From positions 62,001-126,000 of the forward strand of contig NZ_CANKWH010000009.1 of NCBI RefSeq assembly GCF_947487305.1: a stretch of DNA of 64,000 nucleotides. The letters are read 5' to 3'. Position numbers and translations under genes: made by a program. This document shows positions 52,647 to 61,900 of this stretch, in pieces. The notes under the pieces were generated by a model that had not been told where the DNA came from, made no database searches, and saw nothing but the letters and a program-made list of their open reading frames with translations. The first letter of the stretch is position 1; every line of letters begins with the position of its first letter. The stretch is from an uncultured Paracoccus sp. Lineage in GTDB: Bacteria; Pseudomonadota; Alphaproteobacteria; Rhodobacterales; Rhodobacteraceae.

Positions 52647-53321
52647 ATGCCTGCACTTCGTGACGACATCTCGGACCTGATCGAAACCCTGCGCCCGCTG
52701 CTGAGGAAGGCTGCCGAGAAGGATGGCGGCCGCCTGCCGCCCGAGCGCAGCATGGCCGAACTGCTGGACGTGCCGCGCCGCCGGCTGCGGCTGGCGCTGG
52801 ATGAATTGCAGCATCAGGGCGCGGTCTTCCGCCGCCACGGTCAGGGCACCTTCGTCACCCCGGCTCCCCATCCCGACAAGGACCGTCACCGGCTGCTGGC
52901 CGGGCGGGTCAGCCTTGATCAGCTGATGGACGTGCGCCTGCAGCTTGAACCGCGTCTGGCGCAGCTGGCCGCGATCCATGCCGACCGTGACGACCTGGTG
53001 CAGCTCGAGGCGCTGATGCGCCGCACCCGCGAGGCGCGCGACCCGGCGGAGTATGACCGCGCCGACGAGGTGTTCCACTATCGCATCGCCGAACTGTCGC
53101 AGAACCCGCTGTTCCTGGAAATCTATGACCTCGTGCGGGGGATGCGCCGCGAGGCCGGCTGGCGCGAACGCCGGGTCAAGACCAACGTGCCCGAGATGAT
53201 CGGCGAACTGGGCGCGCAGCACCAGACGATCTTCGAGGCGATTGCCAGCAACGACCCCGAGGCGGCAGGCGATGCGGTGCGCCGGCACATGATCTTCGTC
53301 GCCTCGGCCGTGGCGATCTGA
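52647..53321 (+). CDS. GntR-family regulator (FadR subfamily)
   Basis: This 224-aa protein has an N-terminal winged helix with LPPERSMAELLDVPRRRLRLALDELQHQGAVFRRHGQGTFV. A helical FCD domain follows (VSLDQLMDVRLQLEPRLAQLAAIHAD...FHYRIAELSQNPLFLEIYDLVRGMRREAGW...EHQTIFEAIASNDPEAAGDAVRRHM), where D81-type D/H positions bind a metal-carboxylate ligand. It is 65 bp after the hairpin, so it may have its own promoter. Ligand and targets unknown; control of the adjacent transporter or aminotransferase genes is a guess. Confidence 0.87.
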   Translation: MPALRDDISDLIETLRPLLRKAAEKDGGRLPPERSMAELLDVPRRRLRLALDELQHQGAVFRRHGQGTFVTPAPHPDKDRHRLLAGRVSLDQLMDVRLQLEPRLAQLAAIHADRDDLVQLEALMRRTREARDPAEYDRADEVFHYRIAELSQNPLFLEIYDLVRGMRREAGWRERRVKTNVPEMIGELGAQHQTIFEAIASNDPEAAGDAVRRHMIFVASAVAI

Positions 53322-53327
53322 CGGGCC

Positions 53328-54263
53328 TCAGCCGCCGGTGCCGCGAAACTCGGCCAGGATCATGCCGTGCAGGATGCCGGCCCCGATGCCCAGAGGCCGC
53401 GCCTTGCGGTGGATCAGCGAACAGCTGTTCACCATCCGGGCGCCATCGACCGTCAGTTCGCGGATATCGCCATTCGCCACCCATGTCCGGGCGAAGGCGA
53501 TGGGCATCAGTCCCAGGTAACGCGAGGACAGGACCAGGAACATCCGTGCCAGGATGGTCGGCGCGCGCGCGGTGATCGACAGGCCACTGACAAAATCCGA
53601 ATAGCCCGCCTCCTGCGTCACTTCGGCGGCGACAAAGCCGTGTCCACGCAGATCATCAGGCGACAGGATCTCGCCGGCGCGGGCAAACAGCGGATGATCC
53701 CTGCCGCAGAAGATGCCCATGCGCTCGTCAAAGACCGGGGCGGCGGCCAGCGCATCGCTGTGCCGGCTCAGCGCGGTCAGCCCCAGGTCGGCCGAGCCTT
53801 CCAGCACGGCGGCACAGACATGATCGGGCGAGGTGGTGCGAAGGTTCAGCTTCACCCCGGGAAAGCGGTCGCTGATCCGGGCGATGGCGCGGGCCAAGGG
53901 ATCGCCGAATTCGTAGAGAAAGCTGTCGTCGCAGAAGAACGAGATCTCGTCCTCCAGCTTCCGGGTGGCCGCGCCGATGAAATCGTTGAAGCGCCCGATC
54001 TCGTCCAGAAGCTGCAGGGCGGCGGAGTGGACCATCTGCCCCTGCTCGGTCAGCCGGAAGCCCGAGCGTCCGCGCTCGCAGAGCCGCATTGCCAGCCGTT
54101 CCTCCAGCCGCCCCAGCGTCAGGCTGATCGCCGACTTGCCCTTGCCGAGGCGCGCCTGCGCCGCGGTCAGCCCGCCCGCCTCGACGATCTCGACGAATTC
54201 GCGCAGGCTGGCGATGTCGGTGTTTGACAGATTGCCCCGAAAGGCCCGGCCAAGCGGCTGCAT
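53328..54263 (-). CDS. LysR-family transcriptional regulator
   Basis: This 311-aa protein has an N-terminal HTH (LREFVEIVEAGGLTAAQARLGKGKSAISLTLGRLEERLAMRLCERGRSGFRLTEQG, about 21-75) and a periplasmic-binding-protein-like effector domain. It is divergent from the aminotransferase/deacetylase genes (151 bp apart) and converges on the GntR gene. LysR proteins typically regulate the divergent neighbour, so it probably controls these genes. Its ligand is unknown. Confidence 0.9.
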   Translation of the reverse strand: MQPLGRAFRGNLSNTDIASLREFVEIVEAGGLTAAQARLGKGKSAISLTLGRLEERLAMRLCERGRSGFRLTEQGQMVHSAALQLLDEIGRFNDFIGAATRKLEDEISFFCDDSFLYEFGDPLARAIARISDRFPGVKLNLRTTSPDHVCAAVLEGSADLGLTALSRHSDALAAAPVFDERMGIFCGRDHPLFARAGEILSPDDLRGHGFVAAEVTQEAGYSDFVSGLSITARAPTILARMFLVLSSRYLGLMPIAFARTWVANGDIRELTVDGARMVNSCSLIHRKARPLGIGAGILHGMILAEFRGTGG

Positions 54264-54414
54264 CTGCGGTTTCCTTGCCCTTTGGTTTGAAAATCGTCAA
54301 ACTTTGGTCAAGCACAGAGATACCCACCCGCGCAAGCAGGGGCTTTACCGGACTGCGACAGAATGGCACGCCGGAAACAGGTCTATCCCCCGAGACATGC
54401 TGAGGATGCTTGAG

Positions 54415-55785
54415 ATGAACGAGATGAACAATTTCGGCGACACCCCCGAAGCCCGTGACATCGCCCACCATTTCCACGGCTACACCAATGCCCGCCGGCA
54501 TCAGGAAATCGGCCCGATGATCATCGAGCGCGGCGAGGGCGTCCATGTCTTCGACAATGCCGGCAAGCGTTACATCGAGGGCATGTCCGGGCTGTGGAGC
54601 GTCGGCGTCGGCTTCAACGAGCCGCGCCTGTTGAAGGCGCTCAGCGATCAGGCGGCGAAGCTGCCCTATTACCACAATTTCGGCCACAAGAGCCACGGCC
54701 CCGCGATCGATCTGGCCGATCAGCTGGTCGAGATCGCGCCGGTGCCGATGAGCAAGGTGTTCTTCACCAACTCGGGTTCCGAGGCCAATGACACCGTCTT
54801 GAAGATGGTCTGGTATCGCGCCAATGCGCTTGGCAAGCCCGGCAAGCGCAAGGTCATCTCGCGCCATCGCGGCTACCACGGCGTCACCATTGCCGCCGCC
54901 AGCCTTACCGGCCTGCCCTATAACCACCGCTCCTTCGATCTGCCGCTGCCGAGCATCTTCCACACCATGGCACCGCATTATTGGAAGGAAGGCCGCGACG
55001 GCGAGAGCGAGGAACAGTTCGCCACCCGCTGCGCCGATGAACTCGAGGCGCTGATCCAGCGCGAAGGCGCCGACACCATCGCCGCCTTCTGGGCCGAGCC
55101 GGTGATGGGCGCGGGCGGCGTGGTGGTGCCGCCAAAAACCTATTTCGAGAAGATCCAGGCGGTGCTGGCGAAGCACGACATCCTTTTCGTCGCCGACGAG
55201 GTCATCTGCGGCTTCGGCCGGACCGGCGAGATGTTCGGCTCGACCACCTATGACATCCGCCCCGACGTGATGGTGCTGTCCAAGCAGATCACCTCGAGCT
55301 ACGTGCCCTTCTCGGCCATCGTGATGAACGACCGCTTCTTCGATCCCATCGCCGATGAAAGCAACAGCATCGGCACCTTCGGCCATGGCTATACCGGCGG
55401 CGGCCATCCCCTTGGCGCGGCGGTGGCGCTGGAGAACCTCGCCGTCATCCGCGAGCGCGGGCTTGTCGAGAATGCCCGCGAGGTCGGTGCGCATCTGCGC
55501 GCCCGGCTGGCGACGCTGGCCGACAGCCCGCTGGTGGGCGAGGTGCGCGGCGTCGGGCTGATCGCGGCAATGGAACTGGTGAATGACAAAGCCACGAAAT
55601 CGGTCACGACGGTCGGCCAACTGGGCGGCATGATGAACGTGGCGATGCAGCGGAACGGGCTGATCTCGCGCAACATGGGCGATACGGTGGCCTTCTGCCC
55701 GCCGCTGATCCTCACCAAGGCGCAGGCCGACGAGATCTTCGAGATCACCGCCAAGTCGCTGCGCGAGGTCGAAGCGGCGGTCTGA
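54415..55785 (+). CDS. Class III PLP aminotransferase
   Basis: This 456-aa protein has fold-type I features: GSEANDTVLKMVWYRANALGKPGKRKVISRHRGYHGVTIAAASLTG, the Asp of VADEVICGFGRTGEMFG, and the Lys-containing DVMVLSKQITSSYVPFSAIV with Lys290 as PLP Schiff base. GTFGHGYTGGGHPLGAAVAL closes the active site. It belongs to the omega-amino-acid/diamine:pyruvate group. It is followed by a deacetylase, so a polyamine-related amine or beta-alanine is a plausible substrate. I chose the ATG at 54415; three other in-frame ATGs (54397, 54406, 54424) are close and cannot be ruled out. It is not the taurine:pyruvate aminotransferase by position, since TauXY does that step here. Confidence 0.87.
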   Translation: MNEMNNFGDTPEARDIAHHFHGYTNARRHQEIGPMIIERGEGVHVFDNAGKRYIEGMSGLWSVGVGFNEPRLLKALSDQAAKLPYYHNFGHKSHGPAIDLADQLVEIAPVPMSKVFFTNSGSEANDTVLKMVWYRANALGKPGKRKVISRHRGYHGVTIAAASLTGLPYNHRSFDLPLPSIFHTMAPHYWKEGRDGESEEQFATRCADELEALIQREGADTIAAFWAEPVMGAGGVVVPPKTYFEKIQAVLAKHDILFVADEVICGFGRTGEMFGSTTYDIRPDVMVLSKQITSSYVPFSAIVMNDRFFDPIADESNSIGTFGHGYTGGGHPLGAAVALENLAVIRERGLVENAREVGAHLRARLATLADSPLVGEVRGVGLIAAMELVNDKATKSVTTVGQLGGMMNVAMQRNGLISRNMGDTVAFCPPLILTKAQADEIFEITAKSLREVEAAV

Positions 55786-55810
55786 CGCCGCGAACAGGGA
55801 AAGGCCGCCG

Positions 55811-56860
55811 ATGCGCGCATTCTACCACCCCGATCAGGCGCTGCATGATCCGCAGCAGTTCATGCGCTTTGGCCGCATCTCCAAGGCGACCGATGTGCCG
55901 GCGCGGACCAGCGAGCTCTTGTCGGCGCTGGACCGGCTGGGGGTGGTGGCGGAGGCACCGCAGGATTACGGACGCGCGCCCCTCGAGACGGTCCATGCGC
56001 CGCATTACCTGGATTACCTGCAATCCGCCTATGCGCGCTGGACCGAGCTGCCCGATCACGGGCCGGAGGTGCTGCCCAACACCTTCCCCTATTGGAGCGG
56101 CGATCCGGCGCGCGCGGCGCGGCCGCCCTGTCCGTCGGATCACCTGCTGGCCCAGACAGGCTATTATCTGGGCGATCTGGCGGTGCCGGTCGGTCCGCAG
56201 ACCTGGACCTCGGCGCTGCGATCCGCGCATAGCGTCACGGCGGGTGCGGATGCGCTGGTCGGGGGCGAGCGGCTGGCCTATGCGCTCTGCCGTCCGTCCG
56301 GGCATCATTGCCGCGCCGACCGGGCCTCGGGCTTCTGCTATCTGAACAATGCGGCGATCGCCGCCGAGCGGCTGCGCGGGCGCTTCGGCAAGGTCGCGGT
56401 TCTGGACATCGATGCCCATCACGGCGACGGCACGCAGGAAATCTTCTATCGCCGCAGCGACGTGCTGACCGTCTCGACCCATGTCGATCCCGACCAGTAT
56501 TACCCCTATTTCACCGGGCGGATGGACGAGACCGGCCATGGTGCGGGCGCGGGCTCCAACCTGAACATTCCGCTGCCGCCCGCCAGTGGCGATGACGCCT
56601 TCCTCGCCGCCACGGCGCAGGGCGTCGAGGCTGTCCGGCGCTTTGGCGCGGAGGCGCTGGTCGTCGCGCTTGGCTATGACACCCATGTCGAGGACCCGCT
56701 GAGCATGGTCCATGTCACCACCCCCGCCTTCCGCGCGGCGGGCGAGATCATCGGCGGCTTGGACATGCCGATCCTCGTGGTGCAGGAGGGCGGCTACCAG
56801 GTTTCGGTCATCGGAGATTGCCTCGAAGGCTTCCTGAACGGGCTGCGCTCGCAGGACTGA
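55811..56860 (+). CDS. Histone-deacetylase-like/acetylpolyamine amidohydrolase-like protein
   Basis: This 349-aa protein has the arginase/deacetylase fold with RPSGHHCRADRASGFCYLNN (His165, His166), VLDIDAHHGDGTQEIFY (zinc ligands Asp201, His203), a GYDTHVEDPLSM third Asp near 290, and QEGGYQVS with the catalytic Tyr. HDAC-like zinc hydrolases of this size in bacteria include acetylpolyamine amidohydrolases (APAH). The start LHDPQQFMRFGRI also resembles APAH. It lies 25 bp after the aminotransferase. Together they would deacetylate and then transaminate polyamines; that pathway is inference. Confidence 0.87.
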   Translation: MRAFYHPDQALHDPQQFMRFGRISKATDVPARTSELLSALDRLGVVAEAPQDYGRAPLETVHAPHYLDYLQSAYARWTELPDHGPEVLPNTFPYWSGDPARAARPPCPSDHLLAQTGYYLGDLAVPVGPQTWTSALRSAHSVTAGADALVGGERLAYALCRPSGHHCRADRASGFCYLNNAAIAAERLRGRFGKVAVLDIDAHHGDGTQEIFYRRSDVLTVSTHVDPDQYYPYFTGRMDETGHGAGAGSNLNIPLPPASGDDAFLAATAQGVEAVRRFGAEALVVALGYDTHVEDPLSMVHVTTPAFRAAGEIIGGLDMPILVVQEGGYQVSVIGDCLEGFLNGLRSQD

Positions 56861-56917
56861 AGCGGATCGCGCAAGCGTCATCGCCGCGACCGGAACGACT
56901 CGTTGCCGGATCAGAAT

Positions 56918-56932
56918 GTTCTGCTATTGTTC
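56918..56932 (+). promoter_or_regulatory. LexA box controlling imuA-imuB-dnaE2
   Basis: GTTC at 56918-56921 and GTTC at 56929-56932 are separated by exactly 7 bases. GTTC-N7-GTTC is the known alphaproteobacterial LexA operator. It lies 28 bp before the imuA ATG at 56961. Confidence 0.85.
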
Positions 56933-56960
56933 TTATTTGCCCTGTCAGAACCCGCCGCCC

Positions 56961-57557
56961 ATGTCCGCGCCGCTGCCCGCCTCCTTGCCCTTTCCCCTGC
57001 TTGCCGGCCGCGTGCACGAAGCCAGCGGGCCGGGTGCAGCCAGCTTTGCCATTCTCGCCTGTGCGCAGGTGCCGGGTCCGCTGCTCTGGATCAGCGAGGA
57101 CTGGCAGACGGCGCGGCTGGATCCCGCCGGGCTGGCGAGCTTCACCGATCCGGGCCGGCTGCTCTTGGCCGACACGGCGAACCAGACCGACACGCTGGCC
57201 ATTGCCGAGGAGGCGCTGAAGGATGGCGCGGTCGCGCTGGTCGTGGCCGAGATGACCCGGCCCCTGAACCTGCGCGAGGGGCGGCGGCTGCAACTGGCTG
57301 CCAAGACGGGGGGCGCCACCGGGTTGTGCCTGATCCCCGAGGGCATGGGCAGCAATGCGGCCGAGACGCGCTGGCAGTGCAGCCCGGTTTTCGATCCCGG
57401 ACGCAGCGCCGACTCGACTCTGATGCAATGGGAGATTATCAAGAACAAAAAGGGAACATTAGGGGCCTGGCATGTTCGATGGGACGCAACGGCGCATCGT
57501 CTCGATGTGGTTTCCCCGGTTGGCCTCCGACCGGGCGCTGCGGCTTTGCGCGGTTGA
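56961..57557 (+). CDS. imuA: ImuA (SOS mutagenesis accessory protein)
   Basis: This 198-aa protein has a start placed at ATG 56961; an earlier in-frame ATG (56916) would put the LexA box inside the coding region. It shows the ImuA pattern: GRVHEASGPGAASFAILA, PGPLLWISEDW, LLLADTANQTDTLAIAEEALKDGAVALVVAEM and the end MQWEIIKNKKGTLGAWHVRWD. The last is the RecA-family-like ImuA C-terminus that contacts ImuB. ImuA, ImuB and DnaE2 act together in DNA-damage-induced mutagenesis. The last 86 bases overlap the start of imuB in another frame. Confidence 0.88.
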   Translation: MSAPLPASLPFPLLAGRVHEASGPGAASFAILACAQVPGPLLWISEDWQTARLDPAGLASFTDPGRLLLADTANQTDTLAIAEEALKDGAVALVVAEMTRPLNLREGRRLQLAAKTGGATGLCLIPEGMGSNAAETRWQCSPVFDPGRSADSTLMQWEIIKNKKGTLGAWHVRWDATAHRLDVVSPVGLRPGAAALRG

Positions 57558-58962
57558 TGCCCCCTTCGCGCTGACCCTGCGACAGGCCAATACCGAGCGT
57601 CTTTATGACCTGAACCGGCAGGCGGAGGCGCAGGGGCTGAGCCGCTTGATGCCCTTTGCCGAGGCCCGCGCCTTCTGTCCGGCGCTGCAGACCCGGCCGG
57701 CCGATCCGTCGGGCGATCTGCGCTTTCTGGCCGGGCTTCGTCGATGGGCGCTGCGCTATTGCCCCTGGGTCGGGCTGGAGGGCGAGGACGGGCTGGTGCT
57801 GGACATCACCGGCGCGGCGCACCTGTTCGGCGGCGAGGAGCCGCTGCTGAACGACATGCGCGCCCGCTTGCTGCGCGCGGGGCTCGAGACCCGGCTGGGG
57901 CTGGCCGACAGCCGCGGCGCGGCCTGGGCGCTGGCGCATTATGGTCCCCGCCATGGGCAAACCATCGCCGCACCCGGCGGCACGGCGGCGGCGCTGGACA
58001 GCCTGCCGGTCGCCGCCCTGCGGATCGATCCCGAGACCACCACCGCCCTGCAGCGCCTTGGCCTGCCGACCATCGGCGCGCTGGTCCGCGCATCCCGCGC
58101 GCCCCTGGCCCGGCGTTTTGGCCAGGCTCTGCTGACCCGGCTGGATCAGGCCATGGGCCATCGGCCCGAGGCGATCACCCCATGGACCGACCCGCCCCAT
58201 TTCGCCACCCGCCTGACCCTGCCCGAACCGATCGGGCTGACCGCCGATGTGATGGCGGGGCTCGAGCGGCTGTTGCAGGCGCTGTGTGCCAAGCTGAAGG
58301 CGCAGGAGGCCGGGGCGCGGGCGCTGAGCCTGACCCTGCGCCGGGTTGACCAGAACAGCCAGGTCCTGTCCCTGCGGCTGGCGGTGGCGATGCGCGACCC
58401 GGCCCGCATCCTGCCGTTGTTTGCCCGCATGGTCGAGGGCGTCGATGCGGGATTCGGCATCGATCAGCTGCGGCTGGCGGCCACGCTGGTCGAACCCCTG
58501 CCGCTGCAGCAGATCGGCGACAGCCGGGCGGCCCAGCCCGAGCAGCTGGACAACCTCCTGACCCGCATCGGCACCCGCATCGGGCTGGACCAGATCCGCC
58601 GCTTCCAGCCGCTGGACAGCCATATTCCCGAACGCAGCTTCCAATTGGTCCCGGCGACCGAGGCGGCCCCTTGCAGCGACTGGTCCGCGCCGCGCCCGCG
58701 CCCCTTGCACCTGTTCCCGCCCGAACCCGTCACCGCCCGTGGCACCACCCCGCCCGAACGCTTCCGCTGGCGGCGTATGAGCCTGACCACGGGCCGCGCC
58801 ACCGGCCCGGAACGGATCGCGCCGGAATGGTGGGGCGAGGATCAGGACTGGCGTTCGGGCATCCGCGATTACTGGCGGGTCGAGACGAAACAGGGACGGC
58901 GGCTGTGGATGTTCCACACCCCGCAGCGCCCCGGCTGGTTCGTGCAGGGGGAGTTTCCGTGA
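57472..58962 (+). CDS. imuB: ImuB (Y-family polymerase-like, catalytically inactive)
   Basis: This 496-aa protein begins RRIVSMWFPRLASDRALR, as in ImuB, where Y-family polymerases have a D-x-D-x-F-F active-site start; the acidic catalytic residues are absent. It also has LDITGAAHLFGGEEPLL (palm region), TIGALVRASRAPLARRFG and a C-terminal domain with RRMSLTTGRATGPERIAPEWW. Such proteins act as scaffold and adapter for DnaE2. It overlaps imuA by 86 bases and dnaE2 by 4, which suggests translational coupling. Confidence 0.92.
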   Translation: MFDGTQRRIVSMWFPRLASDRALRLCAVDAPFALTLRQANTERLYDLNRQAEAQGLSRLMPFAEARAFCPALQTRPADPSGDLRFLAGLRRWALRYCPWVGLEGEDGLVLDITGAAHLFGGEEPLLNDMRARLLRAGLETRLGLADSRGAAWALAHYGPRHGQTIAAPGGTAAALDSLPVAALRIDPETTTALQRLGLPTIGALVRASRAPLARRFGQALLTRLDQAMGHRPEAITPWTDPPHFATRLTLPEPIGLTADVMAGLERLLQALCAKLKAQEAGARALSLTLRRVDQNSQVLSLRLAVAMRDPARILPLFARMVEGVDAGFGIDQLRLAATLVEPLPLQQIGDSRAAQPEQLDNLLTRIGTRIGLDQIRRFQPLDSHIPERSFQLVPATEAAPCSDWSAPRPRPLHLFPPEPVTARGTTPPERFRWRRMSLTTGRATGPERIAPEWWGEDQDWRSGIRDYWRVETKQGRRLWMFHTPQRPGWFVQGEFP

Positions 58963-61900
58963 CCCCTCCTGATGCACCGCCCGCCGGCCAGCCCGAGCCG
59001 GCTTATGCCGAGCTTGGCGTCACCTCGAATTTCACCTTCCTGACCGGCGCCTCGCATCCCGAGGAACTGGTTTTGCGCGCGGCGGAACTGGGGCTGAAAG
59101 CCATCGCCATCACCGATCGGAACTCGCTGGCCGGCGTGGTCCGGGCCTGGTCGGCATTGCGCAATCTGCGCGAGAAGATGGGCGAGGCGCTGCGCATCCG
59201 CTCGACCACCAGCTATGACCCCAGCGCCCGGCAAGAGATCGGCGCGGCGCGGGATCTGCCGGTTCCGGCCGAGACCAAGCTGCCACGGCTGATCGTCGGC
59301 GCGCGGCTGGTGTTGCAGGATGGCCTGCTCGACTGGCTCGCCCTGCCGATGGACCGCCCGGCCTATGCCCGGCTGTCGCGGCTGCTGACGCTTGGCAAGC
59401 GCCGGGCCGGCAAGGCCGATTGCCACCTGACGCTGGCCGATCTGGAACAGGGCTGCCAGGGGATGATCCTGATCGCCCTGCCGCCCGCCGATCTGCCCCT
59501 TGCCGATCTGGCCGAGGGGCTGGCGCCACTGCAGCGGCTTGGCCGGCGCTATCCCCGCAATGTCTTCCTGGGCGCGGCACCCCGCTATGACGGCTCGGAT
59601 CAGGACTGGTTCGATGCCTGCGCCCGGCTGGCGCTTGGCGCGGCAACGCCGATGGTGGCGGTCGGCGATGTGCTGATGCACCGCGCCGCCCGCCGCCCGC
59701 TGGCCGATGTGCTGACCTGCATGCGCCATCACATCACCATCGACCAGATCGGCACCCGCGCGCTGATGAATGCCGAGCGCCGGCTGAAAACCCCGGCCGA
59801 GATGGCGCGGCTCTATCACCGCCACCCGGCCGCGATCCGCCGCACGCTGGAGATCGCTGCCCGCTGCAGCTTTGATCTCGGCGAACTCAGCTATGACTAT
59901 CCCGACGAGGCGGCCGGGGACGAGCCGCCGCAGGCGCGGCTGGAACGGCTTGTCCACGAGGGGCTCAACCGCCGCAATCCCGGCGGCGTGGTGCCCGAGC
60001 GTCACCGGCAACTGGCCGAGAAGGAACTGACGCTGGTGGGCGAGATGGCCTATGCCCCCTATTTCCTGACCGTCCATGACATCGTGACCCATGCCCGGTC
60101 GCAGGGCATCCTGTGCCAGGGGCGCGGCTCGGCGGCCAATTCGATCATCTGCTGGGCGCTTGGTATCACCGATGTCAGCCCCGACCTGATCCACATGGTC
60201 TTCGAACGCTTCATCTCGCGCCATCGCGGCGAGCCGCCCGATATCGACGTCGATTTCGAGCACGAGCGCCGCGAGGAGGTGATCCAGTGGATCTATCAGA
60301 AATACAGCCGCGACCGCGCCGGGCTTTGCGCCACGGTGATCCATTTCCGCTCGCGCGCGGCGATCCGCGAGGTGGGCAAGGTCATGGGCCTGTCGCAGGA
60401 CGTGACCGCCAGCCTGTCGGGTCTGATCTGGGGCATCTCGAACAGCGGCGCCGATCCCGAACAGATCCGCGCCCTTGGCCTGAACCCCGGCGACCGCCGG
60501 CTGGCCCAGACCGTCACCCTGATCCGCGAGATCATCGGCTTTCCCCGCCATCTCAGCCAGCATGTCGGCGGCTTCGTCATCACCCGCGGCCGGCTGGACG
60601 AGCTGTGCCCGATCGAGAATGCGGCCATGGCCGACCGCACCTGCATCGAATGGGACAAGGACGACATCGACGCGCTGCACATCCTCAAGGTCGATGTGCT
60701 GAGCCTTGGCATGCTGACCTGCATCCGCAAGGCCTTTGGCCTGCTGGGCCAGCACGAGGGGATCGAACACAACCTGGCCAGCGTGCCGCAGGGCGACAAG
60801 CCGACCTATGACATGCTGTGCCGGGCCGATGCGGTGGGGGTGTTTCAGGTCGAAAGCCGGGCGCAGATGAACTTCCTGCCGCGGATGCTGCCGCGCGAAT
60901 TCTATGATCTGGTGATCGAGGTCGCCATCGTCCGCCCCGGCCCGATCCAGGGCGGCATGGTCAAGCCCTATATCCGCCGCCGTCAGGGGCTGGAGGTGGC
61001 CGAGCCCTTCGGCCCGGCGCTGGAGGAGATCACCCGCCGCACCTTGGGCGTGCCGCTGTTCCAGGAACAGGCCATGCGCATCGCCGAGGTCGGTGCCGGC
61101 TATACCGCAGAGGAGGCCGACAAGCTGCGCCGCTCGCTCGCCTCGTTCCGGCGCATGGGCACCATCGGCGAGCATCGCGACAAGTTCATCACCGGCATGA
61201 TCGCCAATGGCTACAGCCCCGAGGTGGCGGAACGCTGTTTCGGCCAGATCGAGGGCTTTGCCGATTACGGCTTTCCCGAAAGCCATGCCGCCGCCTTCGC
61301 CATGCTGACCTATGTGTCCTCATGGCTGAAATGCCATCACCCGGCGATCTTTGCCTGCGCGCTTCTGAACAGCCAGCCGATGGGCTTCTATGCCCCGGCC
61401 CAGATCGTGCGCGACGCGCGCGAGCATGATGTCGAGGTCCGCCCCGCCTGCGTCGATCACAGCCATTGGGACAATATGCTGGAACGCCGCGCCGACGGGC
61501 AATTGTCGCTGCGGCTGGGGTTCCGCCAGATCAAGGGTTTTCGCGAAGCCGATGCCGAGCGCATCGTGGCCATGCGCGGCAATGGCTATCCCGACCCGGA
61601 AACCCTGTGGCTGAGAACCGGCCTGCAGCCCGCCGCGCTGAAACGACTGGCCGAGGCCGATGCCTTCTCGGGCATGGGTCTCAGCCGGCGCGATGCGCTT
61701 TGGGCGGTGCAGGCGATCCGGGCGCCGGCGCCGCTGCCGCTGTTCGCCGATCCGATCGATGGCGAGGGGCTGAGCGAACCGCAGGTGGCGCTGCCCACCA
61801 TGCATCTGGGCGAGGAGGTGGTCGAGGATTACGTCGCCACCCGCCTGACGCTGCGCGCCCATCCGATGGAACTGCTGCGCGCCTCGATCCCCGGCCTGAC

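Noticed and set aside
54415..55785. Calling the aminotransferase tpa (taurine:pyruvate aminotransferase)
   Set aside because: It lies 6 kb from the taurine cluster, next to a deacetylase and a LysR gene, and TauXY already supplies the deamination step.
56916..56960. Longer imuA start at ATG 56916
   Set aside because: It would place the LexA operator within the coding sequence and adds a non-conserved MFCYCSYLPC start.
58671..58958. Longer start for dnaE2 upstream of the GTG at 58959
   Set aside because: The extension overlaps imuB in another frame with no similarity to DnaE2; the GTG has a strong ribosome site and GTGA overlap.
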